Positions 7,869-16,621 of a stretch of DNA of 61,454 nucleotides are shown in pieces. A program made the translations under genes and the position numbers. Numbering within the stretch: the first letter of the stretch is position 1; each line of letters starts with the position of its first letter. The stretch is from Palsa-459 sp035937595 (lineage in GTDB: Bacteria; Actinomycetota; Acidimicrobiia; Acidimicrobiales; RAAP-2). The stretch is from positions 1 to 61,454 of the forward strand of contig DASZHS010000037.1 in NCBI GenBank assembly GCA_035937595.1. The letters run 5' to 3'. The notes under the pieces were generated by a model. The model was not told where the DNA came from and made no database searches. It was given only the letters and a program-made list of their open reading frames with translations.

Positions 7869-8807
7869 CTAGGTGCAGCCCGCGAGCTTCTGGTACCACG
7901 GCGGGGTCGTCGTCGGGACCGCCCCATGGATCCAGCGTCCGCCGCCCGCCACGCGGTGCGAGTCCGCGAGGGCCCAGAGCCGTGGGAAGAGGTCGACCGC
8001 GACCACGACGCCCGCGTCCGGGGTGAGGTGCACCCCGTCCGCGCAGCGCAGCGGCAGCTGGTCGGCCGAGGCACGGTAGGTGAAGCCCGGGGTGAGCAGC
8101 TGGGACAGGTCGTAGACCGTCGCGACACCGCCGGGCGTCGCGGCCGCCGCCATGCGGAGCAGCGCGCCGTTCTCCGCGACGCGACGCGGGTTGTCCGCGG
8201 CGCGCGGGTTGATCGTCTGTTCGACCGAGACCGGCACGGTCATGAGCACGACGCGCGCACCGCGCGAGGAGAGCACGCCGATCCCCGCGCGGAGGCGGGC
8301 CGCGTACCAGGTGTTGAAGCGGGACCTGCCGACGTGGGTGAGGTGGCCGCCGATGAGCTGGTTGAGCAGGTCGGAGCGCGCAAGGTAGAGGACGACGTCG
8401 GGGCGGAAGGCGTCGACCCAGGACTGCCAGGCGGCGAGCAGGGCGCCGGGGTGGTTCTTGACGCAGGGCAGCCCGGGGCTCGTGTTCTCGAAGACGATCT
8501 GGATCGCTCCGTCCATCGACAGGGAGCACCCCGGGTGGCCGGCGTTGGCGAGCTGCACGTTGTAGGCGCTGGCGAGCGTCTCGAGGCCGACGCCGAGCGA
8601 CCCTCCCATCGAGTCGCCCACGAGCAGCACCTTGAGCGGCGGCTGGTCGTGGCGCACGACCGAGAACGGGACAGGGTGCGGGAGCGTCAGCGCGCCGGCA
8701 CCCGCGGTGCTCGGCTGGCCCACCACGACGAGGGCCACCGACAGCGCGCCCATGAGCACCGCGGCGGCGGCCAGGGTGCGGAGCACCGACGGCGCAGACC
8801 GTGGCAC
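7869..8807 (-). CDS. Secreted or membrane-anchored SGNH hydrolase
   Basis: 312 residues with an N-terminal hydrophobic segment (about 10-32) that acts as signal peptide or anchor. The SGNH blocks are visible: GDSMGGS near residue 64 (block I Ser) and DGVHLTPD near 265 (block V Asp-His). It resembles the free-standing SGNH domains that accompany acyltransferase-3 proteins in O-acetylation of surface glycans. The start is GTG, set by TAGGCT exactly 6 nt upstream (8819-8814). It is convergent with the LysR gene, 15 bp between stops. Substrate is unknown. Confidence 0.82.
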   Translation of the reverse strand: MPRSAPSVLRTLAAAAVLMGALSVALVVVGQPSTAGAGALTLPHPVPFSVVRHDQPPLKVLLVGDSMGGSLGVGLETLASAYNVQLANAGHPGCSLSMDGAIQIVFENTSPGLPCVKNHPGALLAAWQSWVDAFRPDVVLYLARSDLLNQLIGGHLTHVGRSRFNTWYAARLRAGIGVLSSRGARVVLMTVPVSVEQTINPRAADNPRRVAENGALLRMAAAATPGGVATVYDLSQLLTPGFTYRASADQLPLRCADGVHLTPDAGVVVAVDLFPRLWALADSHRVAGGGRWIHGAVPTTTPPWYQKLAGCT

Positions 8808-8819
8808 CGCCGAAGCCTA
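8808..8819 (-). promoter_or_regulatory. -10 element with leaderless start (TAGGCT, 6 nt, GTG) of the SGNH hydrolase
   Basis: On the minus strand TAGGCT at 8819-8814 precedes the GTG at 8807 by 6 nt. A plus-strand -10 (TAGGTT, 8836-8841) for the divergent glycosylase gene lies 17 bp away, so the two promoters are back to back. Confidence 0.55.
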
Positions 8820-8850
8820 CGTCCCACCTCTCCGGTAGGTTCCCGCGGGC

Positions 8851-9489
8851 ATGGCGCGGACCGACCCCACCGTCGTCGCCGCACAGCTGCGGCGACGCGA
8901 CCGCGCCTTCGCGGCCGTCATCAAGCGCAACGGGCCGCCGCCGTCACCACGGGCGACACCAGTGGCCAAGCGGTTCGGGAACCTCGCGACCGCGATCCTG
9001 CACCAGCAGCTCGCCGGTGCGGCCGCCGCCGCGATCCACGGCCGCGTCGTCGCCGTGACGGGCGAGCCGATCACCCCGGAGGGCCTCCTGCGCGCCGGGG
9101 ACGACACCTTGGCGGCGTGCGGTGTGAGCGGACCGAAGCGCCGATCGCTGTTCGACCTCGTCGACAAGACGCTCGACGGGACGATCGACTTCGCGAGGCT
9201 CGGCCGCATGTCCGACGACGACGTCGAGGCGGCCCTCACCACGGTGCTCGGCATCGGCCAGTGGACCGCGCACATGTTCTGCATGTTCACCCTCGCGCGC
9301 CCGGACGTCTGGCCGGTCGGGGACTACGGCGTGCGCGCGGGCTGGTCGCTGCTGCACGGCGACGACGAGCTCATCGCGCCGCGCGCGCTCGCCGAGCTCG
9401 GCGAGCGGTTCCGACCGCACCGCAGCGCGGTGGCGTGGTACTGCTGGCGCGCCGTCGAGGACGCGCGCTCCTCGCCGCAACCACGCTGA
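8851..9489 (+). CDS. DNA-3-methyladenine glycosylase II (AlkA/HhH-GPD family)
   Basis: 212 residues. The helix-hairpin-helix is VLGIGQWTAHMF (about 130-142) and is followed by RPDVWPVGDYGVR, which carries the catalytic Asp of the HhH-GPD superfamily. The upstream block ATAILHQQLAG is typical of AlkA-type enzymes. The enzyme removes alkylated bases such as 3-methyladenine from DNA, starting base-excision repair. It lacks the N-terminal TBP-like domain of E. coli AlkA, as do many short actinobacterial homologues. A -10-like TAGGTT lies 9 nt before the ATG. Confidence 0.9.
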   Translation: MARTDPTVVAAQLRRRDRAFAAVIKRNGPPPSPRATPVAKRFGNLATAILHQQLAGAAAAAIHGRVVAVTGEPITPEGLLRAGDDTLAACGVSGPKRRSLFDLVDKTLDGTIDFARLGRMSDDDVEAALTTVLGIGQWTAHMFCMFTLARPDVWPVGDYGVRAGWSLLHGDDELIAPRALAELGERFRPHRSAVAWYCWRAVEDARSSPQPR

Positions 9490-9493
9490 CCGG

Positions 9494-9506
9494 TAGGGTC
9501 GCGGCG
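9494..9506 (+). promoter_or_regulatory. -10 element with leaderless start (TAGGGT, 6 nt, GTG)
   Basis: TAGGGT at 9494-9499 is followed by 6 nt and the GTG of the M20 peptidase gene. The hexamer begins only a few bases after the stop of the glycosylase gene, so the peptidase probably has its own promoter. Confidence 0.55.
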
Positions 9507-10948
9507 TGCCGAGCCGCGTGAGCGAGGAGCTCTTCGTCGACGCCGCGCTCCCCACCCTCGAGCACTACGCCACGATCCCCTGCCTCTCGCCGAACTTCGA
9601 CGCCGAGTGGGCGGCGAACGGGCACCTCGATCGAGCCGTCGAGCTGTTCGCGCGCTGGGCCGAGGATCGCGAGCTCCGTGGCGCGACGGTGTCGATCCGC
9701 CGCCTCGAGGGGCGCACCCCGATGCTCGTCGTCGACGTGCCCCCGACGTGCGACGCGGCCGGCACCGTCGTCATCTACGGACACCTCGACAAGCAGCCCG
9801 CCCTCGGCGAGTGGGGCGAGGGGCTGGCGCCGTTCACGCCCGTGCGGCGTGACGACCGCCTCTACGCCCGCGGCGTCGCCGACGACGGCTACGCGATGTT
9901 CACTGCGCTCCTCGGCATCGCCGCCCTCGAGCGCGACGGCGTCGGCCACGGCCGGGTCGTCGTGCTCATCGAGGCCTCCGAGGAGTCCTCGAGCGCCGAC
10001 CTCGAGGCGCACCTCGACGCGCTCAGCGGCGAGCTCGGCGAGGTCGACCTCCTCGTGTGCCTCGACTCGGGGGCGCTCACCTACGACCGGCTGTGGGTCA
10101 CGACGTCGCTGCGCGGGATGGTCATCGTCACGCTGACCATCGAGGTGCTCCAGCACGGCGTGCACTCGGGCACCGCGGGCGGGGTCGTGCCCTCGTCGTT
10201 CCGGATCCTCCGCGAGCTCCTCGACCGCCTGGAGCACCCCCGCACCGGCGAGGTCCTGCTCCGCGAGCTGCACGCGAAGATCCCGGACCGCCACCTCGCC
10301 GCGGCGGGGCTCGTCGCCAAGGACCTGGGCGACCCCGCGGCGAACGACCTCCCGGTCGTCGACGGCCTCGAGCTCCTCGGGAGAGACGGGGCGGACCGGC
10401 TGATCCGCCGCACCTGGGAGCCCGCGGTCTCGGTCATCGGCATGGGCGGGATCCCCGGGCCGGGTGACGCCGCCAACCTCCTGCGACCGGCCACGACCGC
10501 CGTGCTCGGCGTCCGACTCCCCCCGACCGTGGACGCCGAGCTCGCCGCGCGCCGCGTCGTCCAGACGCTGACCGAGCGCCCCCCGCACGGCGCCAGGGTG
10601 TCGGCGACGTCGATCCAGGCCGACGGGTGGGTGGCGCCGCCGCTCGAGCCGTGGCTCCGCGAGGCGATCCAGCACACCTCGATCGAGCGATTCGGCCGCG
10701 AGCCGGGGTTCGTGGGCGAGGGCGGCTCGATCCCCTTCCTCGCGTCGCTCGCCGCCCGGTTCCCTGCCGTGCAGTTCCTCGCGACGGGCGTGCTCGGCCC
10801 GGGCTCGAACGCCCACGGGCCTGACGAGTCCCTCCACGTCCCCACCGCCGCGCGGCTGTGCGACGTCGTCGCCGACGTCGTGGGTGCCCACGCGCGGTGG
10901 CGCCTCGCCCGCCCGTCCACCCGCCGACCCACGGAGGCCCCCGCGTGA
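9506..10948 (+). CDS. M20 family metallopeptidase (dipeptidase-like)
   Basis: 480 residues. Zinc-site motifs of the M20/ArgE family are present: GHLDKQP (first His/Asp, about residue 93), the ARGVADDGYA block with the bridging Asp (about 130), and EASEESSS with the general-base Glu pair (about 154). This matches cytosolic carnosinase/dipeptidase-type M20 members rather than succinyl-diaminopimelate desuccinylase. The final His region reads GSNAHGPDE. The stop overlaps the GTG of the dienelactone hydrolase gene (GTGA), so the two are coupled. Confidence 0.9.
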   Translation: MPSRVSEELFVDAALPTLEHYATIPCLSPNFDAEWAANGHLDRAVELFARWAEDRELRGATVSIRRLEGRTPMLVVDVPPTCDAAGTVVIYGHLDKQPALGEWGEGLAPFTPVRRDDRLYARGVADDGYAMFTALLGIAALERDGVGHGRVVVLIEASEESSSADLEAHLDALSGELGEVDLLVCLDSGALTYDRLWVTTSLRGMVIVTLTIEVLQHGVHSGTAGGVVPSSFRILRELLDRLEHPRTGEVLLRELHAKIPDRHLAAAGLVAKDLGDPAANDLPVVDGLELLGRDGADRLIRRTWEPAVSVIGMGGIPGPGDAANLLRPATTAVLGVRLPPTVDAELAARRVVQTLTERPPHGARVSATSIQADGWVAPPLEPWLREAIQHTSIERFGREPGFVGEGGSIPFLASLAARFPAVQFLATGVLGPGSNAHGPDESLHVPTAARLCDVVADVVGAHARWRLARPSTRRPTEAPA

Positions 10949-11658
10949 CGCTCACCCTTTCGACGCCCGACGGCGACATGCCCACCTACGCCGCCGGCGA
11001 CGCGACGACCTCGCGTGCTGGCGTCGTCGTGATCCAGGAGGCGTTCGGGGTGACGTCGCACATCGAACGGTGCGCCGACCGGCTCGCCGCGGCGGGCTAC
11101 TACGCGATCGCGCCCGCGCTCTTCCACCGCACGACGACCGAGGCCTTCGCCTACGACAGCTTCGAGAAGCTCGCGCCGCACATGCAGGCGCTCACGGCCG
11201 CGGGCATCGAGACCGACCTCTCGGTCGCCGGCGAGCACCTGGACGCGGCCGGCTTCGGCGCGCCGACGCGCGGCATCGTGGGGTTCTGCATGGGCGGGTC
11301 GGTCGCCCTCGTGGCCGCGACGCTCGGGACCTTCGGTGCCGCCGTCACCTTCTACGGCGGGGGCGTCACGTCGGGCCGGTTCGGGTTCCCGCCGCTCGTC
11401 GAGCTCGCCCCGACGATCCGCTGCCCGTGGCTCGGGTGCTACGGCGACCTCGACAAGGGCATCCCGCCCGAGGACGTCGAGGCACTCCGCACCGCGGCGG
11501 CCACGGCGAAGGTCACGACCGAGGTCGTGCGCTACGCCACCGCGGACCACGGGTTCAACTGCGAGGACCGCCCCGCGGTCTACAACCCCGAGGCCGCCGC
11601 GGACGCGTGGGGGCGGATGCTCGCGTTCTTCGCCCGCCACCTCTCCTCTCGCAACTGA
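10945..11658 (+). CDS. Dienelactone hydrolase family protein
   Basis: 237 residues from a GTG overlapping the preceding stop. The Cys nucleophile elbow is GFCMGG, the Asp lies in GDLDKGIP and the His in ATADHGFN, giving the Cys-Asp-His triad of dienelactone hydrolases. The N-terminal block GVVVIQEAFG is also typical. Members open lactones in aromatic degradation but many act as general esterases. Coupling to an M20 peptidase does not point to a specific pathway. The gene is convergent with the acyl-CoA dehydrogenase (27 bp between stops). Confidence 0.9.
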   Translation: MTLTLSTPDGDMPTYAAGDATTSRAGVVVIQEAFGVTSHIERCADRLAAAGYYAIAPALFHRTTTEAFAYDSFEKLAPHMQALTAAGIETDLSVAGEHLDAAGFGAPTRGIVGFCMGGSVALVAATLGTFGAAVTFYGGGVTSGRFGFPPLVELAPTIRCPWLGCYGDLDKGIPPEDVEALRTAAATAKVTTEVVRYATADHGFNCEDRPAVYNPEAAADAWGRMLAFFARHLSSRN

Positions 11659-11685
11659 CGCCGTCACGCCGCTTGCGACCGGCGC

Positions 11686-12900
11686 TCAGCTGCGCGGGAT
11701 GTCCTTCCAGGGGATGTTCTTGTCGACACGGACGTCGCCGGGGAGCCCGAGGACGCGCTCGCCGAGGATGTTGCGCATGACCTCCGAGGTGCCGCCCTCG
11801 ATCGAGTTCGCCCGCGCGCGCAGGAACGCCTTGTGCAGGTCCGGCGTCCCGATGGCGGTGTGGGTCGGGCGCACGAGCTCGAAGTCGCCCGAGTACAGCA
11901 TCCCGTCGGCGCCCATGAGGTCGACGCACAGGTCGTAGATGCGCTGGTTCTCCTCGGCGAAGGCGAGCTTGGCGACCGAGCCCTCCGGTCCGGGCGTCCC
12001 TCGCCGGCGCGCATCTGCGGCGCGCTCGTTCGTGAGCCGCAGGACCTCGGCGCGCACCCAGGCCTGGAGCACCTCGTCGCGGAGCACCTGGCTACGTGGG
12101 TCGTCGTCGCCCTTGTAGCGCTCCTTGAAGAGCCGGACCGCCTCGCCGATCGCCCCCGAGCCCCGCGCAGCCGAGTTGCCGCCGATCGAGACGCGCTCGT
12201 TCATGAGGGTGGTCGTGGCCACGTGCCAGCCCTCGCCGATCCCGCCGAGCCGGTCCGCCTCGGCGACGCGTGCGTCAGTGAAGAAGCACTCGTTGAACTC
12301 TGCCTCGCCGGTGATCTGGTACAAGGGCCGGACCTCGACGCCCGTGCCGTGCATGTCGACGAGGAACATCGTCATGCCCGCGTGCTTCGGGAGCGCGGGG
12401 TCCGTGCGCGCGAGCAGGAGACCGAACCGCGCGACGTGCGCGAGGGTGGTCCAGACCTTCTGGCCGTTCAGCACCCACTCGTCGCCGTCGCGCACGGCGC
12501 GCGTGCCGATGCCCGCGGCGTCCGAGCCCGCCCCGGGCTCGCTGAACAGCTGGCACCAGACCTCCTCGCCCGTGAACAGCGGGCGCAGGTAGCGCTGCTG
12601 CTGGCGCTCGGTTCCGTGGGTGACGAGCGTCGGGGCGACCATCCCGTAGCCGATGACGTTGCGCAGCATCGCGACCGGCGCGCCGCCCGCGATCAGGCGC
12701 CGCTGGGCGCGGACCTGGTCCGCCGGGCTGCCGCCGAGCCCACCGAGGCCCTCCGGGAAGTGGACGAAGGCCAGACCCCGGTCGAACTGCTCGCGAAGGA
12801 ACGTGACGGGGTCCGTCGAGGCCGGCGGCAGCTCGGCGAGGAGCGCGTCGACGAGCCCGTCGACGTCGAGCTTCGTGATGGTCTCGTCGGTCAGCGTCAT
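11686..12900 (-). CDS. Acyl-CoA dehydrogenase
   Basis: 404 residues with all three domains of the family. The flavin-contact signature QLFSEPGAGSD is near 137-147, the KVWTT strand near 169 and the C-terminal signature EGGTSEVMRNILGERVLGLP near 366-385. The middle of the C-terminal domain does not show a clear catalytic Glu, as in the steroid/cholate-type FadE proteins of actinobacteria, so the substrate may be a branched or cyclic acyl-CoA (inference). The start is supported by a GGGAGGG ribosome site; a -10-like TATGAT lies at 12929-12924 on the minus strand. It stands alone, without a paired FadE subunit. Confidence 0.92.
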   Translation of the reverse strand: MTLTDETITKLDVDGLVDALLAELPPASTDPVTFLREQFDRGLAFVHFPEGLGGLGGSPADQVRAQRRLIAGGAPVAMLRNVIGYGMVAPTLVTHGTERQQQRYLRPLFTGEEVWCQLFSEPGAGSDAAGIGTRAVRDGDEWVLNGQKVWTTLAHVARFGLLLARTDPALPKHAGMTMFLVDMHGTGVEVRPLYQITGEAEFNECFFTDARVAEADRLGGIGEGWHVATTTLMNERVSIGGNSAARGSGAIGEAVRLFKERYKGDDDPRSQVLRDEVLQAWVRAEVLRLTNERAADARRRGTPGPEGSVAKLAFAEENQRIYDLCVDLMGADGMLYSGDFELVRPTHTAIGTPDLHKAFLRARANSIEGGTSEVMRNILGERVLGLPGDVRVDKNIPWKDIPRS

Positions 12901-12971
12901 GTGCCCTCCCGGGGTCCTCGCCCATCATACGAACGCGCCCGCGGCGCGAACGGTGGCGCGGTCGCCACGGG

Positions 12972-13451
12972 CTACAGGTCGCGGTACATGTGGGTGGCGG
13001 CGACCACGTAGCCGAGCGAGTCGTACAGGGACCTCGCCACGTCGTTGCCGCCCCACACGTTGAGCGAGAGCCGCGTCGCGCCCTGCGTCACCGCCCACGC
13101 CTCGGCCGCCCGCATCGCTGCTCGGCCGTACCCGCGGCCGCGCTTGTCGGCGTCGATCTCGACGTTGAAGAGGTAGCGCCCGACGTCGTCGTGATCGGCG
13201 GTCGGCCCGAGCCACACCATGCCGACCCGCTCGCCGTCGACGACCACGCTGAACAGGTGGTGCCCCGGTGCGGGCACACCGCCGGGGAACACTTGGGCAC
13301 GCTGCTCGGTCGCGATGCGCGTCGCGACCTCGCGCGTCTCGCCCGCCCCCATGCGGCCCTCGACGTACTCGGCCAAGGAGACGGGGAGCCAGGCCGCGAG
13401 CTCGTCGTCGCGGAAGGCGACGAGCGTCGCGGTGCGCGGTGTCGCACCCAT
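12972..13451 (-). CDS. GNAT family N-acetyltransferase
   Basis: 159 residues. Motif A of the GNAT fold, the acetyl-CoA binding loop, is visible as VEIDADKRGRGYGRAAM (about 100-116), followed by the motif B helix A..WAV..GATRLSLNVWGGN..A..LY...GY. The last strand ends in YRDL. The acceptor cannot be predicted. It lies 20 bp downstream of the small MGFLDK gene on the same strand. Confidence 0.88.
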   Translation of the reverse strand: MGATPRTATLVAFRDDELAAWLPVSLAEYVEGRMGAGETREVATRIATEQRAQVFPGGVPAPGHHLFSVVVDGERVGMVWLGPTADHDDVGRYLFNVEIDADKRGRGYGRAAMRAAEAWAVTQGATRLSLNVWGGNDVARSLYDSLGYVVAATHMYRDL

Positions 13452-13470
13452 CGTCAGCCCGACGCCGTCG

Positions 13471-13758
13471 TCAGCTCGCCTGCTTGCCGGCGGGGCTCTC
13501 GAGGGCGAGCGACACCTCGCCGTGCTCGGCCTCGTGCGCCTGGAGGGCGGCGACGAGTCGCGTCGCGTCGGCCTCCGAGGTGGGGGTCTCGCGGTTCGTG
13601 ACCGAGCCGTACGACAGGGCGCCGAGGTCGCGCAGCATCCCGTCCGCCGCCTTCTTCGCCTGCATCTCGTCGAGCTTGGACTGACCCTTGGCCGCCGCCT
13701 CCTTCGTGGCGGCCGCCGCCGCCGTCGCCTGCTCCTTCACCTTGTCGAGGAATCCCAT
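13471..13758 (-). CDS. Small Ala/Lys-rich protein of unknown function
   Basis: 95 residues. The first ~45 are an amphipathic helix rich in Ala, Lys and Glu, starting MGFLDKVKEQ; the rest predicts a short helix with a Glu-rich stretch (ALQAHEAEHGE). A strong AGGAGGT site 5 nt before the ATG supports translation. I recognise no domain. Related short proteins with an MGF(L/M)DK start occur in actinobacteria beside zinc-ribbon membrane proteins, and such a gene lies 1.1 kb upstream here; that association is from memory and tentative. Confidence 0.75.
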   Translation of the reverse strand: MGFLDKVKEQATAAAAATKEAAAKGQSKLDEMQAKKAADGMLRDLGALSYGSVTNRETPTSEADATRLVAALQAHEAEHGEVSLALESPAGKQAS

Positions 13759-13836
13759 CGGACCTCCTGGTGCTCGCTCGTCGTGTCGTTCGGATCGAAT
13801 GTGATCATGGCACCGGACCGACGGCCGGGTCCGTCC

Positions 13837-14874
13837 TCAGCCCCGCACCGCGTCGAGGATGCGCCCCCGTGTCGCTTCGCGCGGCCAGCCGCCGAGCACG
13901 AGCGACGTGAGGCAGCTGGAGCGCCAGGTGCGCTCGATCTCCTCGACGATCTTGTCGGCCGGGCCGACGAGGGCCACGTCCTCGACGAGGGCCGTCGGCA
14001 CGAGCTCGGCGGCGCCGGCACGGTCCCCGGCGAGGTAGGCGGCCTGGACCGCCTCGCAGACCTCGCCCCAGCCCATCCGGACGAACACGTCGTGGTGGAA
14101 GTTCACGTCGCGCGCCCCCATGCCACCGATGTAGAGGGCGAGGACCGGCTTGAGGAGCGCCGCGGCGAGCTCCACGTCGTCGTGCTCGACCAGCATGACG
14201 GTGGCCGCGGCCTCGAACGCCTCGGGCGTGCACCGCGCCCCCGTCCGGGCGAACCCCTCGGCGAGCGCCGCGCGGTAGAAGGCGTCGGACTTGGGCGAGA
14301 ACCACAGCGCGAGCCACCCGTCGGCGATCTCGGCGGCGAGCGCCACGTTCTTCGGGCCCTCCGCGCCGAGCAGGATCGGGATGGACTCGCGCAGGGGGTG
14401 CACCGTCGAGCGCAGCGGCTTGCCGAGCCCCGTGCCCCCTCGCGCGGGGAGCTGGTAGTGCACGCCGTCGTAGGTGACGGGCGCCTCCCTCGCCATCACG
14501 GCGCGCAGGATCTCGACGTACTCGCGCGTGCGCTCGAGCGGACGCGGGTACGGCTGGCCGTACCACCCCTCGACCACCTGGGGCCCCGAGGCGCCGATCC
14601 CGAGCAGGACCCTGCCGCCACAGAGGTGGTCGAGCGTCATCGCGGCCATCGCGAGCGCCGTCGGCGTCCGCGCCGACAGCTGGCAGATCGAGGTGCCGAG
14701 CTTGATTCTCGAGGTGCGGGACCCCCACCAGGCGAGGGGGGTGAGGGCGTCGGAACCGTAGGCCTCCGCCGTCCAGAAGCTGTCGACGCCGAGCGCCTCG
14801 GCCTCGGCGAGCTGCGCCTCGACGCCGGGGGGCGGCCCCGCGCTCCAGTACCCGGCCGAGAGACCGACCCTCAC
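13837..14874 (-). CDS. LLM class (F420-type) flavin/deazaflavin-dependent oxidoreductase
   Basis: 345 residues from a GTG that overlaps the preceding stop (GTGA). The bacterial-luciferase-like TIM barrel is recognisable: AEALGVDSFWTAEAYGSDALTP.., IKLGTSI.Q...RTP, TLDHL.GGRV.LGIG.SGPQV.EGW, and GAEGPKNV.LAAEIADGW. The GxSGPQ and WTAEAYG forms are typical of actinobacterial F420-dependent members. The substrate is unknown. Translational coupling with the zinc-ribbon membrane protein is unusual for this family. Confidence 0.9.
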   Translation of the reverse strand: MRVGLSAGYWSAGPPPGVEAQLAEAEALGVDSFWTAEAYGSDALTPLAWWGSRTSRIKLGTSICQLSARTPTALAMAAMTLDHLCGGRVLLGIGASGPQVVEGWYGQPYPRPLERTREYVEILRAVMAREAPVTYDGVHYQLPARGGTGLGKPLRSTVHPLRESIPILLGAEGPKNVALAAEIADGWLALWFSPKSDAFYRAALAEGFARTGARCTPEAFEAAATVMLVEHDDVELAAALLKPVLALYIGGMGARDVNFHHDVFVRMGWGEVCEAVQAAYLAGDRAGAAELVPTALVEDVALVGPADKIVEEIERTWRSSCLTSLVLGGWPREATRGRILDAVRG

Positions 14875-15548
14875 GACGGAGGTGCCGTCGCGACGTGGTA
14901 CACCGGCGCCCCGCACGTCGCGCAGAACCGGTCCGTGGGGCCGGCGAGGTGGCCGTTCGCGCAGCGCGGGGCGACGCCGGGCGGCGCGCGCCGGCGCGAG
15001 CGACGGGTGAGCTGGACGATCATCATGACGAGCCCGAGCAGCCCGACGACGATGCCGAGGCCGGCGAGCCCCAGCCAGCCGACGCCCGAGCGCAGCGACG
15101 TCGTGATGCTCGGCGCGACGAAGATGGGCGCGCGGCCCACGCCACCTTCGGTCTCGACCGTCACGAGGTACCTCCCCGCGACGTCGATCGTGAACCCGAC
15201 GACGCCCCGGTAGGCGTTGCCCCCCGAGGTGATCGTCTCGGTCGCCGCCGGCCGGAAAAGGGGCACCCGGCCACCGCCCACCGCGGACACCGTCACGGTC
15301 AGCGGCGTGGTCTGCGGCCCGTTGAAGGTCGCCGTCTCTGCCTCGAACACGTAGTAGGTCCCGGTGTCGAAGTGCGACACGTGCGTGTACGGCGTGGTGC
15401 TCACCGGGTGGTCCAGCAGCGCCACGATGGTCCGCCCGACGAAGACGCTGAAGCCGCCGACGGTCATCGCGACCCCCACGACGAGGATGACGACCCACGG
15501 CCAGACGCGCGGTCGCCGCTGCTCGACCGCTCCCGCCGGTGGCACCAC
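14871..15548 (-). CDS. Two-TM membrane protein with C-terminal zinc ribbon
   Basis: 225 residues from GTG 15548, which has an AAGGA site 9 nt before it; a second GTG follows directly at 15545. Hydrophobic segments lie at about 17-39 and 152-178. The ~110 residues between them form a beta-rich, probably extracytoplasmic domain. After a basic stretch the C-terminus has a CxxGH...CxxCG zinc ribbon (CANGH..., CATCG) placed in the cytoplasm. I do not recognise a named family. It is translationally coupled to the F420-type oxidoreductase. Confidence 0.78.
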   Translation of the reverse strand: MVPPAGAVEQRRPRVWPWVVILVVGVAMTVGGFSVFVGRTIVALLDHPVSTTPYTHVSHFDTGTYYVFEAETATFNGPQTTPLTVTVSAVGGGRVPLFRPAATETITSGGNAYRGVVGFTIDVAGRYLVTVETEGGVGRAPIFVAPSITTSLRSGVGWLGLAGLGIVVGLLGLVMMIVQLTRRSRRRAPPGVAPRCANGHLAGPTDRFCATCGAPVYHVATAPPS

Positions 15549-15620
15549 GTGGCGATCCTTCCACGGCGCTGCACGCGACCGGCGCACGCCGTGGCCGCGT
15601 CGCGGTGCCAGGGGATCGGC

Positions 15621-15633
15621 CACAATTGGTCGA
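15621..15633 (+). promoter_or_regulatory. Possible -10 with leaderless start (CACAAT, 6 nt, ATG)
   Basis: CACAAT at 15621-15626 lies 6 nt before the ATG of the second LLM oxidoreductase. It is an imperfect hexamer but has the same spacing as the other leaderless starts of the window and no Shine-Dalgarno sequence is present. Confidence 0.35.
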
Positions 15634-16562
15634 TGCGACTCCGGATCTTCGTCGAACCGCAGCAAGGTGCGAGCTACCAGACCCTGAGAGACGCCGCGCG
15701 GTGCGCGGAGGCCGCCGGCTTCGACGGGTTCTTCCGCTCGGACCACTACCTCAAGATGGGCAGCACCGACGGGCTGCCCGGCCCGACCGACGCCTGGACG
15801 ACGCTCGCCGGGCTCGCGTGCGACACCTCCGCGATCCGCCTGGGCACGCTCGTCACCTCGGCGACGTTCCGGCTGCCCGGTCCCCTCGCGATCACCGTCG
15901 CACAGGTCGACCAGATGAGCGGCGGCCGCGTCGAGCTCGGCCTCGGCGCCGGCTGGTACGACACCGAGCACACCGCCTACGGCATCCCGTTCCCCGCCCT
16001 CGACGAGCGCTTCGTCCGGCTCGAAGAGCAGCTGGGCGCGATCGTCGGGCTGTGGACGACGCCGGTCGGCGAGACGTTCACCGCGACGGGGACCTACTAC
16101 GCGTTCGCGGACAGCCCCGCGCTCCCGAAGCCGCTCCAGCGCCCGCACCCGCCCGTCATCGTGGGCGGGAGCGGCGCGAAGCGGACCCCGCGACTGGCGG
16201 CGACCTTCGCCCAGGAGTACAACGCGCCCTTCCTCTCGCCGGCCGACGCGAAGGTGCAGTACGCGCGGGCGGACGAGGCCTGCGCGGCGATCGGCCGCGA
16301 CCCCGCGACGCTGCGCCGCTCCTTCGCGATCACCACCTGCTGCGGCCGCGACGACGCGGAGCTCGCGCGTCGCGCCGAGGCGTCCGGCTGGAAGCTCGAG
16401 GACCTGCGCCACCACGGCGCGTGCGGGACGCCCGACGAGGTCGCCGAGCGGCTCGGCGAGTGGCGCGACGCCGGCGCCGAGCTCGCCTACCTCCAGCTCC
16501 TGGACCCGAGCGACCTCGACCACATCGAGCTTTTGGGCAGCGCGCTCCTGCCGCTCGTGTGA
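15633..16562 (+). CDS. LLM class (F420-type) oxidoreductase
   Basis: 309 residues, ATG 15633. The frame is open far upstream but the protein begins with MRLRIFVEPQQGA, typical for the subgroup. Motifs include AEAAGFDGFFRSDHYL, IRLGTLVTSATFRLPGPLA, VDQMSGGRVELGLGAGWY and PPVIVGGSG, which place it in the F420-dependent TIGR03560-like subgroup. The shared AGW..EH and GGRVELGLG segments indicate a TIM barrel binding F420 or FMN. It is divergent from the membrane protein/LLM pair (85 bp between starts), so one control region may serve both. Confidence 0.91.
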   Translation: MRLRIFVEPQQGASYQTLRDAARCAEAAGFDGFFRSDHYLKMGSTDGLPGPTDAWTTLAGLACDTSAIRLGTLVTSATFRLPGPLAITVAQVDQMSGGRVELGLGAGWYDTEHTAYGIPFPALDERFVRLEEQLGAIVGLWTTPVGETFTATGTYYAFADSPALPKPLQRPHPPVIVGGSGAKRTPRLAATFAQEYNAPFLSPADAKVQYARADEACAAIGRDPATLRRSFAITTCCGRDDAELARRAEASGWKLEDLRHHGACGTPDEVAERLGEWRDAGAELAYLQLLDPSDLDHIELLGSALLPLV

Positions 16563-16608
16563 GCACCGCCTCGGGTCCGGCGTGCCGCGGGGCGGCCCCG
16601 CACCCCGT

Positions 16609-16621
16609 TACCATCAGCCCA
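16609..16621 (+). promoter_or_regulatory. -10 element with leaderless start (TACCAT, 6 nt, ATG)
   Basis: TACCAT at 16609-16614 is followed by exactly 6 nt and the ATG of the CADD-like gene, without a ribosome binding site. The gene therefore probably has its own promoter rather than depending on the upstream oxidoreductase. Confidence 0.55.
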
